Shown here one piece after another: positions 1-11,825 of a stretch of DNA of 64,000 nucleotides. The stretch is from Kalmusia sp. IMI 367209 (Eukaryota > Ascomycota > Dothideomycetes > Pleosporales > Didymosphaeriaceae), in NCBI GenBank assembly GCA_027946365.1, contig JAPEUQ010000003.1:1860001-1924000 (forward strand), given 5' to 3'. The notes beneath the pieces are model-generated. The model was not told the DNA's origin and did not search any database. It saw only the letters and a program-made list of their open reading frames with translations. The first letter of the stretch is position 1, and each line of letters opens with the position of its first letter. Position numbers and translations under genes: made by a program.

Positions 1-612
1 CGGGGCATGCAGCTGCGACCCTGCACGCAGAGCATTGTTGGTCTGGATTTTCATGCCCGCCGAGCGTGGCTTCGAGCCCTTGGTGAGGTCGCGGAATGAG
101 TGTGGAGCCGGATGCGGCATACTGCGAGTGCGCGAGGCCTCGAAGAGCACACGGTTGGGCGAGTGAGGCACATGGAAGGAGGAGGGCCCTTTGTCATCTG
201 CGAGATTGATGTCTTCAAAATGGGAGAGGTCGCTGGGGCCCATATCAGAGAGACCCTCGGAATGGAAGCTCGAGGATTTGCTCGATTTCGAATTTGTGAG
301 GTCTGGCGGGCTGCCGGGGGCGCCCAGGGGCGCTGCGTGTGCGTGCATGACGGCGGCCATGAGGGGTCGCGGGTCCTTTCTTGTATTGTTCTGGTCGAGA
401 GCGTAGGGTGCCCCAATGGGTCGGGAGGGGCCTCGCGTGGGAGCTTGTTTTGCGCAGGCGGTGCGCTGGGACGGGATCAGAGCGTGGACATAGTCGTTCT
501 CAGTGATAATGTATAGACTCTTGTCAGAATGAATATAGTGGACGTCGTGGTCGAAGGCTGCTCCAGCGCCAAACGGATCGTGGTGTTGCGTTGCGAAGAG
601 CGCCGTGGGCAT
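1..612 (-). CDS. N-terminal part of an unrecognised protein, cut by the left edge
   Basis: An open frame of 204 codons starts at the ATG at 612-610 and reads to base 1 without a stop, so the gene continues outside the window. An in-frame TAG lies 15 codons upstream (655-657), which supports this start if there is no upstream intron. The visible part opens with MPTALFATQHHDPFGAG, then a short tyrosine-rich patch (DVHYIHSDKSLYIITENDY). After that it is low complexity, rich in Ser, Pro and His (SKSSKSSSFHSEG, PSDLSHFEDINLADD), as in a disordered regulatory protein. No domain is recognisable and I assign no function. It lies 526 bp downstream of TERT on the same strand. The frame is clean and its composition unlike the random frames around it, so a real gene is likely. 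Confidence 0.6.
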   Translation of the reverse strand, partial: MPTALFATQHHDPFGAGAAFDHDVHYIHSDKSLYIITENDYVHALIPSQRTACAKQAPTRGPSRPIGAPYALDQNNTRKDPRPLMAAVMHAHAAPLGAPGSPPDLTNSKSSKSSSFHSEGLSDMGPSDLSHFEDINLADDKGPSSFHVPHSPNRVLFEASRTRSMPHPAPHSFRDLTKGSKPRSAGMKIQTNNALRAGSQLHAP

Positions 613-1138
613 CTTGACGGTTGGAGAGGCGTAATTTCGGGGAAGCAATCTGGGCTAAGCCCCTGAACGGGAGCAACCCCTGCAAGACCGGGGTGGGTGA
701 GCGATGGTTGGCGGTCAGTGGCAGCGGCAGAATGAATGGCAGCAGTTCTTGATTGTTTCTTCACGGCGAGGGTGCAGGTGCGAATGCTCGGAGAGGGGAA
801 TTGCAAGTCTACATCATAGTTTGGCGCTCCTCAGGCCGCAAGGGGTGCCCCTCGGAGTTGACAGGTGCTGCAGGCGTCTCCAGACGCCGACAGCGTAGGA
901 GACTGGGCCGATGTGAAACCTGAGGGCTGGTGTGGCTGGTACCCGCCCACTTTGCGAACCGTTGTTGACATCACGACACCACGGGGATGCTGCAAGCGGC
1001 CAATTGGACGGGCATCCGACGATGGCTTTTTTACGACTACTTGCGCATGCGCTGTACTATCCAGTGCATCTCGACGCAGCGGGTCCGGTGGGGGGGAATC
1101 AAGATTTCGACTGTCATCACGATTGCACTTGCAACTCC
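613..1138. other. Intergenic spacer between TERT 3' end and left-edge gene
   Basis: About 0.5 kb holding the TERT 3' UTR and the promoter of the left-edge gene, both on the minus strand. The open frames here are Arg/Ser/Pro-rich and match no family. No RNA gene or repeat is seen. Confidence 0.5.
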
Positions 1139-4100
1139 TCAGGCCTCCGAGCCATCCGCTCGGCTGCAGGGCCAAGAGGCGGCCTGGTCGAGCATGCATC
1201 TTTCCGCACTTGAAGGCGGTCGGACCGCCGCCATTGAGCCTCGAAGCCACACCAAAAGCGCGCGGTGCTGCGTCTGTCTGCGCTGAAACACAGCCTCGAA
1301 AGCCTTCGACGCCAGCCTACCCGTGGAAAATCAGCAACGGCTCGACTGTGAGACGGCCGGGCAAGCCACACGTACCACTGGACCTGCCTCCGTGAAATGA
1401 CACCCCGAACCTTCTCCGCATTCTGGGCGGCTCTGCACCGCGTCCGCCGCTGCAGCAGCACGAACGCGAGCGCGATTATCCCATCGATCGTCTCTGTATA
1501 CATGATGTGTCAGTGATGATGCCCGCCAGGGTTATGCGATGATCGACGCCGCCACGCAGCTACTGATGCGTCTGTTGTCGAGAACTCTTACGCTTTTGGG
1601 CATAACACGTACTGATAAGCAAGCTTGAATGTATTGGCCGCGTCTTGGAAAGGCTGCGTGCATACTCAAAGCACCTCACCGCCGCTTCGTGGAAGCTCTG
1701 GTACAGGTTGGCGAGCACTGTAGGCACGCTGTTGAACGACGTGTCAATGAGCATGGCCTGTAACTGGATTTTGAACCCACTATCCAAGTTAGCATCGCGC
1801 AGACCTTGATTTCCGTAGTCTGGCTCGTCTACGCGCTCCAAAATAGGGCTGCTGCGCCCGCCAATCTTACTTACTTGAGCGCCTTGCGATGGAATGTCTG
1901 TCCGGGCACCTTTGCCAAATCCACCGTCAATGAATCGGTGATGTCTACCAGCGTTAGCTTGTGTTGGTGATGTAGACAGAAATGGGCCGATTTCTCACGT
2001 ACTAGCCGGACCAGTGCGCTCGTTGGTTTTGCTGACTTCCAGGGTGCGCATGTCTATCTGGACGCCACAGTAGGGAAATCTCACTCCCGAGACACACCTC
2101 GGCATACGATTGCCCTCTGTGGTAGCCACGTCGAAGTTTGCTAAAGACTTTGTAGCCTTGACCACGACGCCGTAGTCGGCATGTCCGTGATGCATAACCT
2201 GCACGAATCGCTCAGCATGTTTCCGGTCAGTCGTGATCAAGCAGAAGTCGTCAAGGAGCCTAAGCAACAAACAGTCGCTGCCAAGGGCAAAGCTTAAGAC
2301 GTCGCGCTCGAGCTCGGCATAGAAGAAATTGCACAGGATGGTCGAGAGCACCGAGCCTTGTGGAATGCCTGACTTTTGGCGGTAAAACCTCTTTCCGATC
2401 TTAACGAGATTGCGTTCGACGTGCTCACGCAATAACTGCATCAGATCATCCTTTGCCTCGAACTTCTGGGCAGCCGTGGGCACGAAAACTGTATTTGCCT
2501 TTGACCCGACATAATTGTCCTGGACGAGACGGTCGAAAGGAACAATGTTATCTGCTGCTCCGCTGTGCGCGACATAGCGTTTGAGCGGCATTGGGTTCAC
2601 GTATTGGCCATCCAGTCGCTGTAGTTGGCCTAGCGCGCGAACTTCCACATGCTTGCCTGTATGGTATTCTTGCATGGACAACAGGCTTTCAACCATAGTC
2701 AGTAAACGCTGCTGGGGGATTGTGTCGAAGCATGACTGCACGTCGACTTTCGCGAAATATAATGGACTATCTCCGAGGCCCTGCTTATTCAATGATTGCT
2801 TGAAAGCAGATAATTTTGGAAACATATCACCCACAGAGAACAACGAGGAGCCAAATTTTTCAGGATGCAGGGACTGTTGATGCCAGCGTTAGACTAGTGG
2901 ATGAAAGGTATTAAGAATTTTGACTGACCCTTTCGTAAGTGATGACATTAAATGCCGGTGTCATCACTGAGTTGATACTGCGACCGAGTACCATCGTACC
3001 ATTTCGCATAACCTGCTGCCTTCTTTTAAGGTTGGTGATAAGTCGCACACCGAGACGCTTAGGAAGTAGCCGAATCTTGCTGAAGCCGAGTGGGCGCAGA
3101 GACAAAAGTTTCGCAGCATGATCAGTGGATACCTCTTCAAACAGATTGATTCTCAAATTCGACAGAGACGGCTCGGTCAACATGCGCCATACATCATGCC
3201 GAAAGTAAAACAATCGATTGCGATGCACATTTGACTCCGTGACATGGAAATTCGAGCGAATCAGGGGTATCAAAAACGAATCAAACACCCAATACACGAA
3301 CTCCAAAAAGATCTCATGCCGTTTGTCGTGATCTGACTTGGCCATCGATGCGGCGTTCTCCAGACCAGGTGGTCGGAGCCAGGCTAAAGTCGAAATCTGC
3401 ACGGCTGTTAAACGTCAATGCAGCATTCTGCCAGGAACGCCTTACCTGGATGTTCTCCGTCACCTGATGCAGTGTGAGACTTTCGAACCTCCGAAGGAAG
3501 ACGAATTGATCTATCCAGTACATGATTATGCGCTTGTTATCGTCGGTCCCCCACAATGCGTTGGGAATCACCTTGGCTATCGCAGCTCGGCAGAATGCCG
3601 ATACATGCGCCGTGGGACAAGCCATATCGGTGAAACAGGTATCTTCAACGGTTCGCGGCTTGGATATCGCAGAACCAACATTCTTATCGTGCTCAGCTGA
3701 TATCAAAGCTGCAGAAGCATCATCTTTCGGCTGAAGGGCGCTTTTCCTCCAGCCCGGCTTACAAGACAATCGTAGACCCTACGCACGTTAGCTCGATCCA
3801 CTCGACAAGGGCTGTTACGGTTACCTCAACCGGACAATAATGACGGAGTAATTCCACGTACGAGCACCTTTCATTGAGTTTGCGAAGCTTGTCGACCAAT
3901 GTAACAGTGTCTCCTCGTAGTCTCCTTGGCACACGCCGTTTCCATCTGACAACAAGCTCTTCAGTGCGCTTTCCCTCAGGTAGCTCTCGGCACATAGCCT
4001 GATGAATCTCTTTTTCACGCAGTGTGTAGTCCTTGAATGCCATGGCTGTTTCTCGCTTGTCTACTATTGAGGTGAATACGTTGTGCAGACCATACTGACG

Positions 4101-5266
4101 AGGAAATATGTGCCGCATTATGTGAACGGTTTGTTGGTCATCTTCCAGGTCCGGAAATCGATTCAGGATGTCTTTTCAGTATTAGCTACATATTGTTGGC
4201 AAGACGCAATTACTCACGGATGTGTCGCATTCCAAACCGGACACCCCCTTTTGCATTGAGAGCAGCGCGCGCATACATCATTCGGGTCCGAACAAAGGTG
4301 ATGGCATTCGGTTTTCTGTTCTCGCTGACTAGACTGTTGGGCTTTTTGGTTGTGACGTAATTCATTGGGACGATGGAGGGAACACTGATGGGGACATGCG
4401 CAGGCTTCAGTTCAGAAAGTGGAATGCCACTCAATTGGAGAAGGTTGCCATCACCAGGACTTCCTTCAACAGGAGAGAAAATGCCACTTTCAATAAGCAT
4501 GTCCATCATGATCAGACGGCCTGTCTTGCCTAGAATAGCATGTAAACGACACCATAATGGCCCCTTGAGCGTTTCTACAGCAGTATTCCTGTAGATTGAT
4601 GACAATCCCGGAATGCAATGAGCAGTCTTCTGTTGCTCAGTTTGACTTTGAGCACCTGATCGCTGAAAGCCATGGCAGAGCAAATGCGAGGGCTTGTACG
4701 ACGATGATCGCTTGAAAAGACGCCAAACCACAAAATCCACAATCTTTATTCTTGTTAGCAATTGGAGTTGATTCCACGACTGAAGTGACATATCGTAGTA
4801 GTTAGGGTGACAGCAAAGGGGGAAAGCTCACCTCAGATTGTAGAAAGTAGCCCGGCTTGAATGTGCTCGCTGAATTGGTAAGAGATAATTCTTGTGTGAA
4901 GCTTTCCAGGTCCTTCTCGCGCTCCCTCAGGGCATTCTCGCGTCTATCTGCATCGCCGTTGGGCAGCACGCCGACCAAGGTAGAGTCGAGCAGCTCGCCG
5001 AGCTCGAGGTCGGTACCACATGTTGCGGTGTCTTCGTGACTAGGGTGCAATCCTAACTGAGACAATTTCCGTCGCCTGCTCTTCAATCTAGACGAGGCCG
5101 GCAGGCGTGACAGCAAATAGTGGCGCAACGACAGCACTTCGGGGTAGAGGCGACTTAGCACGGGATGTTCGACGCTTGCAGTTGTGGCGACGGGAGATTG
5201 GTCCGACACAGCCCTGACTCTCTTGGGGTTTCTGCCGCCAGCGTGGGTGTTGCGTTTTCTCTTCAT
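1139..5266 (-). CDS. TERT: Telomerase reverse transcriptase (TERT), 10 exons
   Basis: Catalytic subunit of telomerase, which copies the RNA template onto chromosome ends in the nucleus. Exons (minus): 5266-4832, 4779-4218, 4171-3783, 3730-3446, 3396-2929, 2873-2003, 1944-1875, 1779-1592, 1493-1376, 1316-1139; about 1187 aa. Seen: N-terminal block VLSRLYPEVLSLRHYLL; RNA-binding block IFPRQYGLHNVFTS; ALWG and DQFVFLRRFE; motif T FYFRHDVW; motifs 1/2 LLPKRLGVRLITNL; motif A FAKVDVQSCFD with Asp757; motif B' GIPQGSVLSTILCNFF; motif C LLRLLDDFCL with Asp921-Asp922; motif E around YCGVQID; and the C-terminal extension with DSLTVDLAKVPGQTF and RRQVQWLASKAFEAV. All catalytic aspartates are present and no stop breaks an exon, so the gene looks intact. 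Exon 8 may instead end at 1613 (GTACGT donor), removing seven residues in frame. The start at 5266 (MKRKRN) is preferred; the frame is open up to an ATG at 5503. Confidence 0.95.
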
Positions 5267-6388
5267 GCTGGTGAAAAAATCATGCAAACGACACGCAATG
5301 AGGGCAGGTTGGGCGTGGGGCAGCAGCTCGGGTGGTGCGGGTGGTGCCGCGTATGGTGTCAGTCTGATGTTGTGTTCTGGGCTGCTCCCAAAGTTGCCTA
5401 AAGCGGCTGCGTGCCAGGGATATGAAATTGATAGTGATTCCGTGAGATTTCTATCCACGACAGGCCTGTAACACCAAATCTCACGTCGCACCCGTGGGTG
5501 CACGATAAGGGGTATTCGAGTCTGCAGACGACATGCGCTGCTGCAGGAAAGTTTGACGGCGCCGCGACACTGACGCCGGCATCGATATCCTATCGTTCCC
5601 CGGACGAGCTGCCGTGACGCTTACTTTTAGCTTCGACTCCACAAACACTGGATACGTTGTGTCTGCGCACCGTGAGGTATTGTATAGTATATCTAAGTCC
5701 CTGTTGGAGAGAGAGTTAGAAGAAACATGTCGTCGTGATAATGTTCCATCGTAATAGAGACACTGAGCACTCCTCCCATCAGTGCCCATCGACGTGCTGT
5801 CTTCTGGAAGCGGACCCCCGCCCATCGCGCCAGGGGAGAGTTCGGTAGCAACGGTCGACCAGTGAGCTTGGCTCAGCAGGACCGCCGCCGTGGGCTCTCG
5901 TTCACCTCCCGTGCTTCCGCAGATCAGCATCCAACCCACGATTCGTCTCGACCGTGCCCACTGCCTCGCCCACGCTTACCCACCGCCCTCCTCTCGTCAC
6001 CCCCCGCAACATTCCTGCCTCCCTCTCCTGCCCCTACACGCTCTCGCGAGGCTTCGTCTGGTGTTGCGCCGGCAGGACGTCGACCTGCTCTTCCTCTGGG
6101 CGCGGAGCAGTTCAGCCTGAAACAGCAGCCCCAGGGCAAACTTGGGCCACCGGCCGCTTCCACACGCTATTGGCCGACTCGGCGATAGATTGAGGCTTCA
6201 CGGTGTGTGAGTTGTCTCCTGCTACCCTTGCCGCCTCGACTTGAGAGAGCTCCAGCACCCGCAGGCCCCTCCTCACCGCCACAGGCTGATTGGCCTACCC
6301 GATCTCGTCGCCGTCGTGCTCGCCTTGATTCGCGCCATTCGCTTCGCGCCCTCTTTGCAATTAGGATCATGGTGCGGTAGGGGTGAAT
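5267..6388. promoter_or_regulatory. Divergent promoter region, TERT / RhoGEF
   Basis: About 1.1 kb between two divergent starts. The right half (about 5940-6100) is strongly pyrimidine-rich on the plus strand, as is common just upstream of fungal genes, so it is probably the 5' leader of the RhoGEF gene. The overlapping frames on both strands are compositional shadows. No TATA box stands out. Confidence 0.5.
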
Positions 6389-9300
6389 ATGGCGGAGCCT
6401 GAGCATACCCATATGCATAACTTTGCATATCATCCCGGCGTGGCCAGCTGGGTCCAGTCGCTTGACAGCGGTGATGAAGTCACTGAACACGCTCCTGATG
6501 ACTTTTACAAGTCTGCCATCGCCCACACGGCCGAAGTGCAGCCCTCCACCCACCAAGACATGACGACGACACGCCAGCGCCAGCAGACGACCAACGGGAC
6601 AGCGCGCTCGACCCCCAAGCCGTCGATACGCTCCGTCTCTGGTCCCGCGACATCGACCACGTCGACCCCACGATCCACGCCCCCCGATCCAGTTCAATCG
6701 ACCGACGGTGAGAAGCCTCGCGCAGAAGTTCAACCAGCCTTCGTCCGCCGACTCCTCACCCCAGAGCGCACGCGCTCGTCCGGTGCGACCGCCAGTAGCT
6801 TCGGCAAACTCATCACCAGCACACCCCGCGAAGGAAGCTTCATATGGATCGTACAAGTTCAACAACCTAAAGCCTCGAGACCGGCCACAGCCTGCGCCCC
6901 CTTCGCCCGCGAACGCACGACGCGCGAACGGCGCTCGGACGAGTTTGGACCCGCAGAAAGTACCATCGAGGAGAAAACTGTCTTCGCCTACTCGTGAAAA
7001 AGGTCGTCAGCCGTTTTTTGGCGAAGTGGTGGGTGAACACAATGCGGTGATGCCAGGTTACGGCATTCCCAGCCTCGAGGGTACGCACGAGTCTGCTTCC
7101 AATTCACAGCCAGCCCCGCAGCCCGGAAATTCGACCATCAAGATCGTGACGGAGGACCTCCCCTCGTTGCCTGAGGACCACGCGAACGTTTTTTCTCCAC
7201 ACAGCCAACGGTCTGCCAGCGAAATGGCTTCACACCGGGCGGGTGCAGGCCCCGTCACACAACAGTCTCCCGCTTCAGAGAATAGAACACCGCGCCGGCG
7301 CTCGCCCCCGTCGCGGATACCTGTCCCCTCGCGGAGGCTGAGTGCGGCATCAGATTCGAGCTCATCAACTAGGTCTGCGAAGTTCAACTTTATGCGGCCT
7401 GTTCGCGGAAACGGCAAAACGTCACCCACACGGCTGGCAAGAACACCTGTGGGACGGGCTGGCACGGACCCTAAGAAGTCCACAACTACTCAACCAACTC
7501 TAACAGCGGCAAGCTATCGTGGATATCGCGAGCGCGGAAAGTCTCCCCCAGATCACTGTTCCCAATAGTGGGAACAGTGTCGCCGCTGTCATAACCGCCC
7601 CGCTGCCGCCCACTTCTCCACGTCTGCGTAACTCACGAGAGCGCCAGACACTGCAGGAGACACCGGGCTCACGGTCTAGGAGCGCTGATGCTCATGGTGT
7701 ACAGGATTATTTTGGCGACAACAACGCGCCGCAAGCGCAGGGCCCTTCACACATGTTGGAGCCGGGACGCGCCGAGAAGAGGCTGTCAGTGAGGCGTGTT
7801 GACCCCTCCGAAGACGAAGACGATGTTTTTGGTGTATCAAACGCGCAGCAAGAGTTGGATAATAACGGTCAGAACTTGGGTACTGGTCTAGATGAACCAA
7901 GCACATTGCATCTTTCCACTGATGGCCTGGCTGCCCCAGCGGGACCTTTGTCTTCTACAACGAGCTTCGAAGAGTCGCCTATATTGGGAATGCCTGGAAG
8001 CTTCATGACGACACCACCTTTGGCTCAAGATACCCCTACCTTGGATAGTTCTTTTGATGCTAGACAAGAGGAGGATCAGAAGGCCCCTTCGCCTAGTATT
8101 CCGCAGCTTGGCGGTGAACTACTACAAGCGCGGACTTTCCAGCCTACAAGCAAAGGCCGGATAGGAGAGATATCTCGTGGAGAGAACACGCAGGAAGACG
8201 CGTCTGAATTGGGCGTGAGAGAGTCTATCCCAATCATGCTTGGATCAGAAGCACCAAGTCCGGGATGGAACAGCACGCCAAAACGGCCAGGACATCAGAC
8301 TCGGCTGAGCATCGGCTCTCAAACATGGCGTGTCGAGCCTCTGGACTCAACCGGAACGATATCTTATCTAGATGAAGACGATTCCCCCATTGATCCATTT
8401 TCCGACCGGGGAACACTTAGACCCGAAGATTCTGCTAGCATGGCCTTCTATCACCAAATTGGACAACAGCCGCCTAATTGGATGCACAAGATGCCAGACG
8501 AGCCAGAGAAAGGTTCGTTTACTTTGGATAGCGAGGCGTACAGCGTCATCAACAAGATTCTAAACGTTTACCATGAGTCGGACATCATTACCCCGAAAAT
8601 AGCCCAAGAGTCTTGGGAACAAGTGCAGAGTGTATCTCCTATCGTGGCTCAGCACAGAGACTGGGGTTCGAAAGAGGCTACCGAGACGTATCTCGCGAGA
8701 CTACTTAGCGACGCAGCTGCCGGAAGAGAGGGCACGTTGGAGCCAGAGGCTGCAGCAGTACAGCCCATCCAGCACACCGCATCAGCCCCCAGCATCCGAC
8801 AACTTGCTGCAGATCCGGACGAACCCTTCCCTGGAGGCACGGCCATTATCTTCCCTCCAGAATCGAGACGGTATTCGCGAGGCTCACACGCTTCTGTCGC
8901 GTCGTCGACAACGACCATATTGGAAGGGCCCAGTCGGCCCGATAGTTCTTCCGGCTTCTCAGCACGTGAGCGCGGCCATGCCAACGGCAGCGCACATCCA
9001 CCCAGTCTGCCGCCGAAAGATTGGTCGTCACCGCTAGCCAAGGAGATACAGTTGCAGCTGCCCGCCATCGCCAGCGCAGGTGAGGGACTCGGTCTGACGT
9101 TGCAGCAGAGCTACCAGGAGCAACAGCACGTCTCCTCCGCCTCGCAATCTGCACCGCCGCGTCCGGCTCACTCACCTCCCCCACCGCCCGCCATGGGTCC
9201 CGTGTTCAGCCGCCTCTGTGGCGATCGACGCGATGGAGATTCCGATTACGACGACAGGCCGCTCCTCGACCGAGAGACCCCCCCTCCGCCCCAACAGCCA

Positions 9301-11825
9301 AGCTACGGTGGTATTGGAGGAGCGATCATGGCTGGCAATCGTCCCAGCATCGAGGTCGGGGAGAAGGAGTCAGAGCCGGTGTCTACGATCTTGCAAGTGG
9401 AGGAAGGGGAGAAAACGCCCGATCCCGAAAAGGACGCAGAAGTGGAGAGGGTAAAGGCTGTAGAGAAGGTACAGAAGCGCTATCGCGTCATTGAGGAGCT
9501 CTGCAAGACAGAGCACAGTTTCTGCGTTGACATGATGGTTGCGCACCAGATCTTTGAGGGAACGTCCAAGGAGGTGCTCACCGACGCCGAGCGCCGCTTA
9601 TTGTTCAGCAACTGCAAGGATCTCGAGAATTTTTCTCACAACTTGTGGAAGTCGCTCAAGGACGCCATCAGGCCCATCGTCAATCAATTGCCCCCGGAAG
9701 AAAACTCAGAGGAGCCATACGACGAGTTCGTTCACTGCACACCCGAGAACGACCGCTTAGTTAAGGTTGGTGAGGTCATGCTGGCTTTTGCACCTCGCAT
9801 GGAGCGCGTATATACGACTTATTACCTCAACTATGGTGATGCCTCCGACTTCATCAAGAAGAACACGCAGAATCCTGAGCTTCTGGGCTGGGTCATGGCT
9901 TGTTTTCAGCATTGTCCGAATCTTACAACTGCTTGGGATCTGGACTCCCTTCTCATCAAGCCCGTGCAGCGTATGCTTCGGTATCCTATCTTGCTTACTG
10001 AGCTCATTGAGAAGACCGTCCCAGACCATCCTGACTTATCTATGATCAAACAAGCTAAAGATGCAATCATTCGCATTGCCGAGCGCATCGACGTGGCGAA
10101 GAAGCGGCAGGAGACACTACGAGCTGCAACATCCGAGGGCAAGAAGCAGAAGAGCAAAGGCGGCAGCGAGCGAAATGTAAAGTCGATCGTGAAAGCATTG
10201 CGGTGGAGCAAGGAAAAGGCGAAGACTCTACAGGAAGCTGCCCTTATCTTTGAAGATCAGGAATACAACCAAGTGACGCAAAAGTTCGGTGGCCACTTCT
10301 TCCAGATCCAGATCGTCATTGCCGACTTGGAGCAGTATCTGGAGGCTCTGACGCAATCAACCGTGCAGCTGAACAGTGTGATGATGGGCTTTATCACAGT
10401 CTCTGAGACCGGACCTTCGGCAAATGCCGAGATGGAAAGCACCTGGCGGCGATGGGCAATGGCGCATCTTGATCTCCAGAACAAAGCCCTTGAAGAACAT
10501 GTAAGTCTTTCACAACGTACAACCATTATATCAGACTAAGTCAAGTACAGAAAACCGCCGTCAGGGACCGTGTCATGAAACCCATCTCGGGTTTGTGGGA
10601 CCAATGGGTCGGTCCGCAGAAGCTTATGGAGCAACGCAAGAAGCTCCTGATTCAGTACGCAAAATACAAACAGGCCATTGACCGCAAGGAGAAAGTCGAC
10701 CCAAAGCTGGAAGAGACTGCTAAGAGCTTTCTCACCATCAATGACTCGCTCAAGCAGGAATTGCCCATGCTGTACGAACTCACGAAAAAAGCCATCCGCA
10801 TCTGTTCTACCATCTTCATCGGTTTGTCAAAGGATTGGTACAAGACTTGCTCGAAGAAGATTCTTCCTCTTCTCGAGAGCGAGCCACAACACACCACGTC
10901 GATCACTTACGACTTCAAAACATACCAGGAGCGTTTCAAATCCGACTTTCGCCAAATGGAGGAGCGAGCTAGGAGCCTGGCGATCATCAACCATGAGCTT
11001 ATCAACAGCCTTAGCAATTACATGTCGCCTATTCCTATGATTGACGATTCGTCTTCTCGCAAGTCCTCGTCCCGTCGGACCGAGTCTATCGGGAGCGAAA
11101 TGTCGCTTATCGATCGCCACAACCGCAACAGCGGGGGCTATAACAGCAATCGCTCCGGTATGCGTTCTTTTGAGGGTCCGCCTCGCTCTTCGCCTGCTGG
11201 TACTTCCGGCTCTGGTCCCCCGATCAGCTATTACAACAATCCTACAAACACATCTAGCGCATCATCTTCGATGTTCCGCGAGCGCACTGAGCGTAATGAG
11301 CGCGTGCCAGCACCAGGTTCCTACACCAGCGATACCACCGTGACCTCCCGTCCCTCCGGAAGCCGCGTCCCTGCCTGGACAAATATGAACGCAGGTTTCG
11401 ACGGCGCCTACGAAGATGGCTTCGCCATTCCTGCCAGCATCGGTGCCTCCTTTCTGCAACCCTCGCTCACGGCCTCCGGCTCCTCATCTCAACCGTCCTC
11501 CTCACGCACCTCGGGCGTCTTTAACTCTGCGCTTCCTATGTCATCTCACTCTGCGCGAGCCTCTGTCGAAGAACTCCCCGCCACGCCGAGCGACACCGAC
11601 GAGCCCGAAGTCCTATTTCTGGCAGCGAGTTTGTTTGAGTTCAATATCGCGCACGACAGGAGGGAAGGCGGGATTCCGTATCTGGTATATGTGCCTGGAG
11701 AGATCTTTGATGTCATCGGTATGAAAGGAGAGTTGTGGCTTGCGCGGAACCAAGATGATGCATTGAGGACGGTAGGATGGATCTGGGAGAAGCATTTCGC
11801 GAGAATTTTGCCAGAGGACGCATAG
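6389..11825 (+). CDS. RhoGEF with DH, BAR and C-terminal SH3-like domains (Gef1/Tuba-like)
   Basis: Probable guanine nucleotide exchange factor for a Rho-family GTPase, most likely Cdc42 by analogy with S. pombe Gef1 and animal Tuba (DH-BAR); polarity or septation at the plasma membrane is inferred. Exons: 6389-6707, 6796-7448, 7507-10500, 10551-11825; about 1746 aa. Residues 1 to about 980 are Ser/Pro-rich and disordered. The DH domain is about 980-1190 (KRYRVIEELCKTEHSFC, LLIKPVQRMLRYPILLTEL). A BAR-like helical domain spans about 1232-1482 (ALIFEDQEYNQVTQKF; WDQWVGPQKLMEQRKKLL). A Ser-rich linker follows, then an SH3-like end at about 1676-1746 (LFEFN, GELWLARNQD, GWIWEKHF). No PH domain is seen. 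The last two introns are well supported (CTCTAAC branch; GTAAGT donor). The first (6708-6795) is tentative: donor GTGAGA is good, but several acceptors would keep the frame. Confidence 0.88.

Noticed and set aside
865..1395. 176-codon plus-strand frame
   Set aside because: It is antisense to the TERT C-terminal exons; the minus strand encodes recognisable TERT motifs and this frame is Arg/Ser-rich without domains.
1..5300. Telomere-proximal location suggested by TERT
   Set aside because: No TTAGGG-type repeats or subtelomeric elements occur; the presence of TERT says nothing about chromosome position.
5481..5939. 152-codon minus-strand frame upstream of TERT
   Set aside because: No family features, lies in the divergent promoter, and cannot be joined to TERT by a good intron.
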